DNA of 9,166 bases from positions 1,298 to 10,463 of the forward strand of contig DLRL01000034.1 in the NCBI GenBank assembly GCA_002501085.1. Direction: 5' to 3'. The DNA comes from Gemmatimonadales bacterium UBA7889. Lineage in GTDB: Bacteria > Gemmatimonadota > Gemmatimonadetes > Longimicrobiales > Gaopeijiaceae. Each line of letters starts with the position of its first letter. The stretch's first letter is position 1. Both the position numbers and the translations under genes were made by a program. Positions 6,550 to 9,166 of this stretch are shown here, in pieces. The notes under the pieces were generated by a model that ran no database searches, was not told the origin of the DNA, and was given only the letters and a program-made list of their open reading frames with translations.

Positions 6550-8223
6550 CTAGTTTGGCTCCTCGTGATCGGTAATCGATCGAGCTTTAGCATCAGCAAC
6601 CATGCGACGCACATCCTCCAACAGTTTTTTCGCATCATAAACGATTCCATCTTTGATCGTATAGCTGATGCCGCCCACGCGTTCGAGTTTCCCTGTGTCA
6701 TCGTTAAGCATAGGTGCACCGGTACCGTAGAGTACTTTTAAGTTTGCCAGTGGATTCTTATCAACCACAATCAAATCTGCTTTTAAGCCGGCTTGGATCA
6801 CTCCAAATTGGAGATCATTCTCCATCCCTTTCGGCTTGTGGAGTTGCAGTGCCCCATGATAGGTCGCAGCACGGATGACTTCGAGCGGACTAAACCCTGC
6901 TTCGCGGAGAAGTTCTAGTTCTCGGACGTAATCAAAGCCATAAAGCTTATATATAAAACCGGAGTCAGATCCTGTAGTGACGATTCCGCCCCGGTTCTTA
7001 TAGTCGTTCAGGAATTGCATCCATTTTTCGTAGAACTTGTTCCAGTGATACTCATCCTCACTAGTCCAGTAATACCAGTAAGATCCGTGAGCTTCGCGGC
7101 TGGGCTGATAGAAATCCCACTGGCTAGGTAGTGTGTATTCTTCGTGCCACTCCGCCTCCCGTGCACGCATCACATCCCTGCTTGCTTCGTATATCGTCAT
7201 AGTTGGGTCGAGACCAAAATCAAGATCAAGGAATTCTTCAATGAGGGCATTCCATGTCTCAGATCCGCGATCCGCTGATTGATACCATAGCCGTCCGACC
7301 TGTCCAAAGCGGTGCTGCTCGTTGTTGTAGTTGTAGTCAGTCGGAAAGTCCTGAATGGTTCGATCGTCAAATAGGGCTTCGAACAGTCCGTAATAATGGG
7401 TCATCATATCTAGCCCAAGACGCGCAGCATCAAGTGCGTTCATCCGCGAGACACCCGTTTGGGCTAGGTGCGCTACCGTGCCCAGGCCGTGCTTATGCGC
7501 CTCATCAATAAGCGCTTCCATAATGTCCGGGGGGTAGGAGGTCAATTTTAGGCCGTCTATTTGAGCACCTTCGACATCTACATCAGCAGCGTAGCGAACC
7601 CACTCTCGAGCCTTCTCAGGGCTGTCGACCGACCCACGGTCCCAACCCTCTCCGGGGCGGGCATAAGTGAACATTCTGGGTGCTACAATCTCATTTCGAT
7701 CAGATGCTGCTTTTTCACCGAGGGCCCACATCATTTCGCCATGGCCGACTCCACGTGAAGTGGTAATGCCATTCCCCATCCACAGCTTGTATGTGTACTC
7801 AGGCTGTGGGGCTTTCCCTCCACCGCCGGTGTGAGCATGCATATCGATTAGCCCAGGCAATACGTACATGCCAGAGAAGTCCAATTCCTTAGTGGCATTC
7901 TGGGGCCGACGTTGTTCGTTGATTGGGGCCATGGGGAAGCCAACCGGTTTGACTTCTACGATCCGATCTCCTTCGATGACTATGTCCACGGGACCCATTG
8001 GAGGTGCACCTGTGCCGTCAATGATTGTCGCGCCACGAAGAATGAGCCGTTCATGTGGTCCATCTCCTTCGTCGGCGCGCCGAAGAGTGGTTACTTCCAT
8101 CCCGTTTTCTAGGCGTTCGATCGCTAAGTCATTCACATCCGTTTGTGCCACGACAGAATCTGTGACCACTAACGTGGTAATCACTGCTAGTGAGATGTGA
8201 AGTAGAGCTAGGTGCTTCTTCAT
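6550..8223 (-). CDS. Secreted metal-dependent amidohydrolase (imidazolonepropionase-like)
   Basis: A 557-residue protein of the amidohydrolase superfamily, which hydrolyses amide or ester bonds, often in peptides or cyclic amides, using a one- or two-metal centre. Residues 1-26 (MKKHLALLHI...VVAQ) form a signal peptide, so it is exported. The metal ligands are recognisable in order: HAH in LIDMHAHTGG (His129, His131), Lys226 in DGLKLTSY as candidate carboxylated lysine, His252 in VAHLAQ, His276 in MMTHYY, and Asp420 in TTGSDSG. The C-terminal strand GLKADLIVVDKNPL is typical of the composite beta-sandwich. An aromatic-rich insertion lies at about residues 358-404. I chose the ATG at 8223 because it starts a proper signal peptide and has a GGAGG just upstream. 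An in-frame ATG at 8295 would overlap the preceding hydrolase and add 24 residues that do not look like a leader. The substrate is unknown; exported family members are often dipeptidases or prolidase-like enzymes. Confidence 0.9.
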   Translation of the reverse strand: MKKHLALLHISLAVITTLVVTDSVVAQTDVNDLAIERLENGMEVTTLRRADEGDGPHERLILRGATIIDGTGAPPMGPVDIVIEGDRIVEVKPVGFPMAPINEQRRPQNATKELDFSGMYVLPGLIDMHAHTGGGGKAPQPEYTYKLWMGNGITTSRGVGHGEMMWALGEKAASDRNEIVAPRMFTYARPGEGWDRGSVDSPEKAREWVRYAADVDVEGAQIDGLKLTSYPPDIMEALIDEAHKHGLGTVAHLAQTGVSRMNALDAARLGLDMMTHYYGLFEALFDDRTIQDFPTDYNYNNEQHRFGQVGRLWYQSADRGSETWNALIEEFLDLDFGLDPTMTIYEASRDVMRAREAEWHEEYTLPSQWDFYQPSREAHGSYWYYWTSEDEYHWNKFYEKWMQFLNDYKNRGGIVTTGSDSGFIYKLYGFDYVRELELLREAGFSPLEVIRAATYHGALQLHKPKGMENDLQFGVIQAGLKADLIVVDKNPLANLKVLYGTGAPMLNDDTGKLERVGGISYTIKDGIVYDAKKLLEDVRRMVADAKARSITDHEEPN

Positions 8224-8227
8224 AATG

Positions 8228-8232
8228 CCTCC
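8228..8232 (-). promoter_or_regulatory. Shine-Dalgarno site that decides the amidohydrolase start
   Basis: On the minus strand a GGAGG lies 4 nt before the ATG at 8223 (reads CGGAGGCATTATG). It is the strongest ribosome-binding site at a non-overlapping gene start in the window and supports this start over the upstream ATG at 8295. Confidence 0.7.
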
Positions 8233-8273
8233 GAACCGGTTTTCATAACCTGACCGAGTGTTGTAGGGAGATA

Positions 8274-9166
8274 TTATCGAACCTGCCTGTCCCATTCGCC
8301 AAGAGGTGTCATGGATTTGAAGGCTTCCTTGAGTGCGGATATCACTAATGGCCAGGTTGTTGTGGATGGTGAGACCATCTCAAAGTGGCCAGAGTCTGGG
8401 AGATCGACGATTCGAACATCCTGTGTTCCTACTGTTATGGCCCGGTGGTAGTAGGACCGTCCAGGGGGTGCCCAAACGAAGTCTTGTCCGCCGATAAGGA
8501 GTGTTTGTGGCACAGAAATCGGAGCAAGTTGCATGGGAGAAGCAGCTTGGTATCGCTCAGGGTGCTCCTCGGGTGTTCCCCCCATGAGACGTCCGACTGC
8601 GTTGCCGCACGACCCGCGTTCTTCGAGCCCTTCCAAATCTGCCGCCGGGGCCAATGCGAATACTGCTTGCACGGGAAGTGGTTTGGGAGTGTATAGGACG
8701 CTCTGGTCATCGACCTTGCCTCGAGCTGCAGCCCATAAAGCGAGTGCCCCTCCTGCCGAGTGTCCTGCAACAACGACCTGGCTCAGGTCAAGGCCATATG
8801 GTTCTGCAATTTTTCGGAGATGGTCGATCCCTTGTCCCACGTCAAGATATGTGCTCGGCCAACCACCTCCCTCGTCACCAAGTCGCCGATATTCGAGGCT
8901 CCACACTGCATAACCAGCATCGGTTATGGCCACCTCAGCTTGCCCTACGTGTTGTATGTCGAAGGTCGATAACCAGCAGCCACCGTGAATGAACACGACT
9001 ATAGGATGTGGGCTAGCACCCGTCGGAAGCCGTAGATTGCCAAATTGCTGGGCTCCCGGGCCGTACGAAATACGATGGTCTGGCGGAGGTGATTGCCATT
9101 CCAGTACCTCACCTGAGCCTATGAGCTGAGCACTTCCCGGGCTTGGGCAGACCGGAATTAGGAGGA
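8274..9166 (-). CDS. Exported alpha/beta-hydrolase (esterase/peptidase-like), N-terminus truncated by window edge
   Basis: The frame stays open from the stop (TAA at 8276-8274) to the window end, giving 296 visible residues, so the real start lies beyond 9166. A GTG at 8996 sits just before the oxyanion motif and cannot be the true start: residues encoded upstream of it read as normal protein (YGPGAQQFGNLRLP...). Alpha/beta-hydrolase signatures are the oxyanion HGG (visible residues 60-62, context IHGGCW), the nucleophile elbow GHSAGG (Ser136), a likely acid Asp228 in GGQDFVW and a His260 in DSGHFEM. The first visible residues, LLIPVCPSPGSAQ, resemble the end of a signal peptide, so the enzyme probably acts outside the cytoplasm. 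The fold is clear, but the substrate is not. BD-FAE/esterase, dipeptidyl-peptidase-like and arylformamidase-like enzymes share these motifs. The amidohydrolase follows 50 bp downstream on the same strand. Confidence 0.85.
   Translation of the reverse strand, partial: LLIPVCPSPGSAQLIGSGEVLEWQSPPPDHRISYGPGAQQFGNLRLPTGASPHPIVVFIHGGCWLSTFDIQHVGQAEVAITDAGYAVWSLEYRRLGDEGGGWPSTYLDVGQGIDHLRKIAEPYGLDLSQVVVAGHSAGGALALWAAARGKVDDQSVLYTPKPLPVQAVFALAPAADLEGLEERGSCGNAVGRLMGGTPEEHPERYQAASPMQLAPISVPQTLLIGGQDFVWAPPGRSYYHRAITVGTQDVRIVDLPDSGHFEMVSPSTTTWPLVISALKEAFKSMTPLGEWDRQVR

Noticed and set aside
8234..8241. AACCGGTT palindrome upstream of the amidohydrolase as an operator
   Set aside because: An 8-bp perfect palindrome is expected by chance in several kilobases, and no second copy or promoter was recognised near it.
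8224..8295. Longer amidohydrolase form starting at the ATG at 8295
   Set aside because: It would overlap the hydrolase gene by 22 bp and put 24 polar residues ahead of a clear signal peptide, whereas the ATG at 8223 has GGAGG upstream.
8274..8996. Complete 240-residue hydrolase starting at GTG 8996
   Set aside because: The start would fall three residues before the HGG oxyanion motif, and the frame remains open and protein-like to the window edge, so this is a truncated longer gene.

Overview
The window is a single-strand block: every gene I can support reads on the minus strand, right to left, with no gap longer than about 85 bp. The sequence suggests chromosomal DNA of a diderm (Gram-negative) bacterium. 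There is a lipobox-bearing PBP4-type peptidoglycan hydrolase, several exported hydrolases, and an ECF sigma factor with a membrane anti-sigma candidate. G+C is near half by eye. The set of exported amidohydrolase, M28 peptidase and alpha/beta hydrolase recalls environmental lineages such as Gemmatimonadota or related groups, but this is an impression and not a demonstrated placement. I see no rRNA, tRNA, CRISPR, insertion sequence, phage gene or long repeat.

Layout in transcription order. (1) 9166-8274: an exported alpha/beta hydrolase with its N-terminus cut off by the window edge. (2) 8223-6550: a secreted metal-dependent amidohydrolase, 50 bp after gene 1 and with a good Shine-Dalgarno. 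(3) After an 83-bp gap, 6466-5288: a class V PLP-dependent aminotransferase-fold enzyme. (4) 5291-4656: an ECF sigma-70 factor, coupled to gene 3 by a GTGA overlap. (5) 4659-4231: a small two-helix membrane protein, the likely anti-sigma factor, with an ATGA overlap. (6) 4234-3911: a YbjQ/UPF0145-family protein, with an ATGA overlap. (7) 3869 (or 3896)-2358: a PBP4/DacB-like lipoprotein. (8) 2361-25: an M28 peptidase fused to a polytopic membrane domain, with an ATGA overlap. (9) 25-1: the first eight codons of another gene, which overlaps the previous stop as TAATG.

Genes 3 to 9 are packed with four-base or one-base overlaps, apart from a short gap before gene 7, so they very probably form one translationally coupled operon. 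A reasonable reading is a sigma/anti-sigma switch co-expressed with envelope functions: peptidoglycan trimming by the PBP4 homologue and a membrane-embedded peptidase. The role of the PLP enzyme at the head of the unit and of the YbjQ protein behind the anti-sigma is not obvious. That combination is the most interesting thing here. Genes 1 and 2 may belong to the same transcript or to a separate hydrolytic module just upstream.
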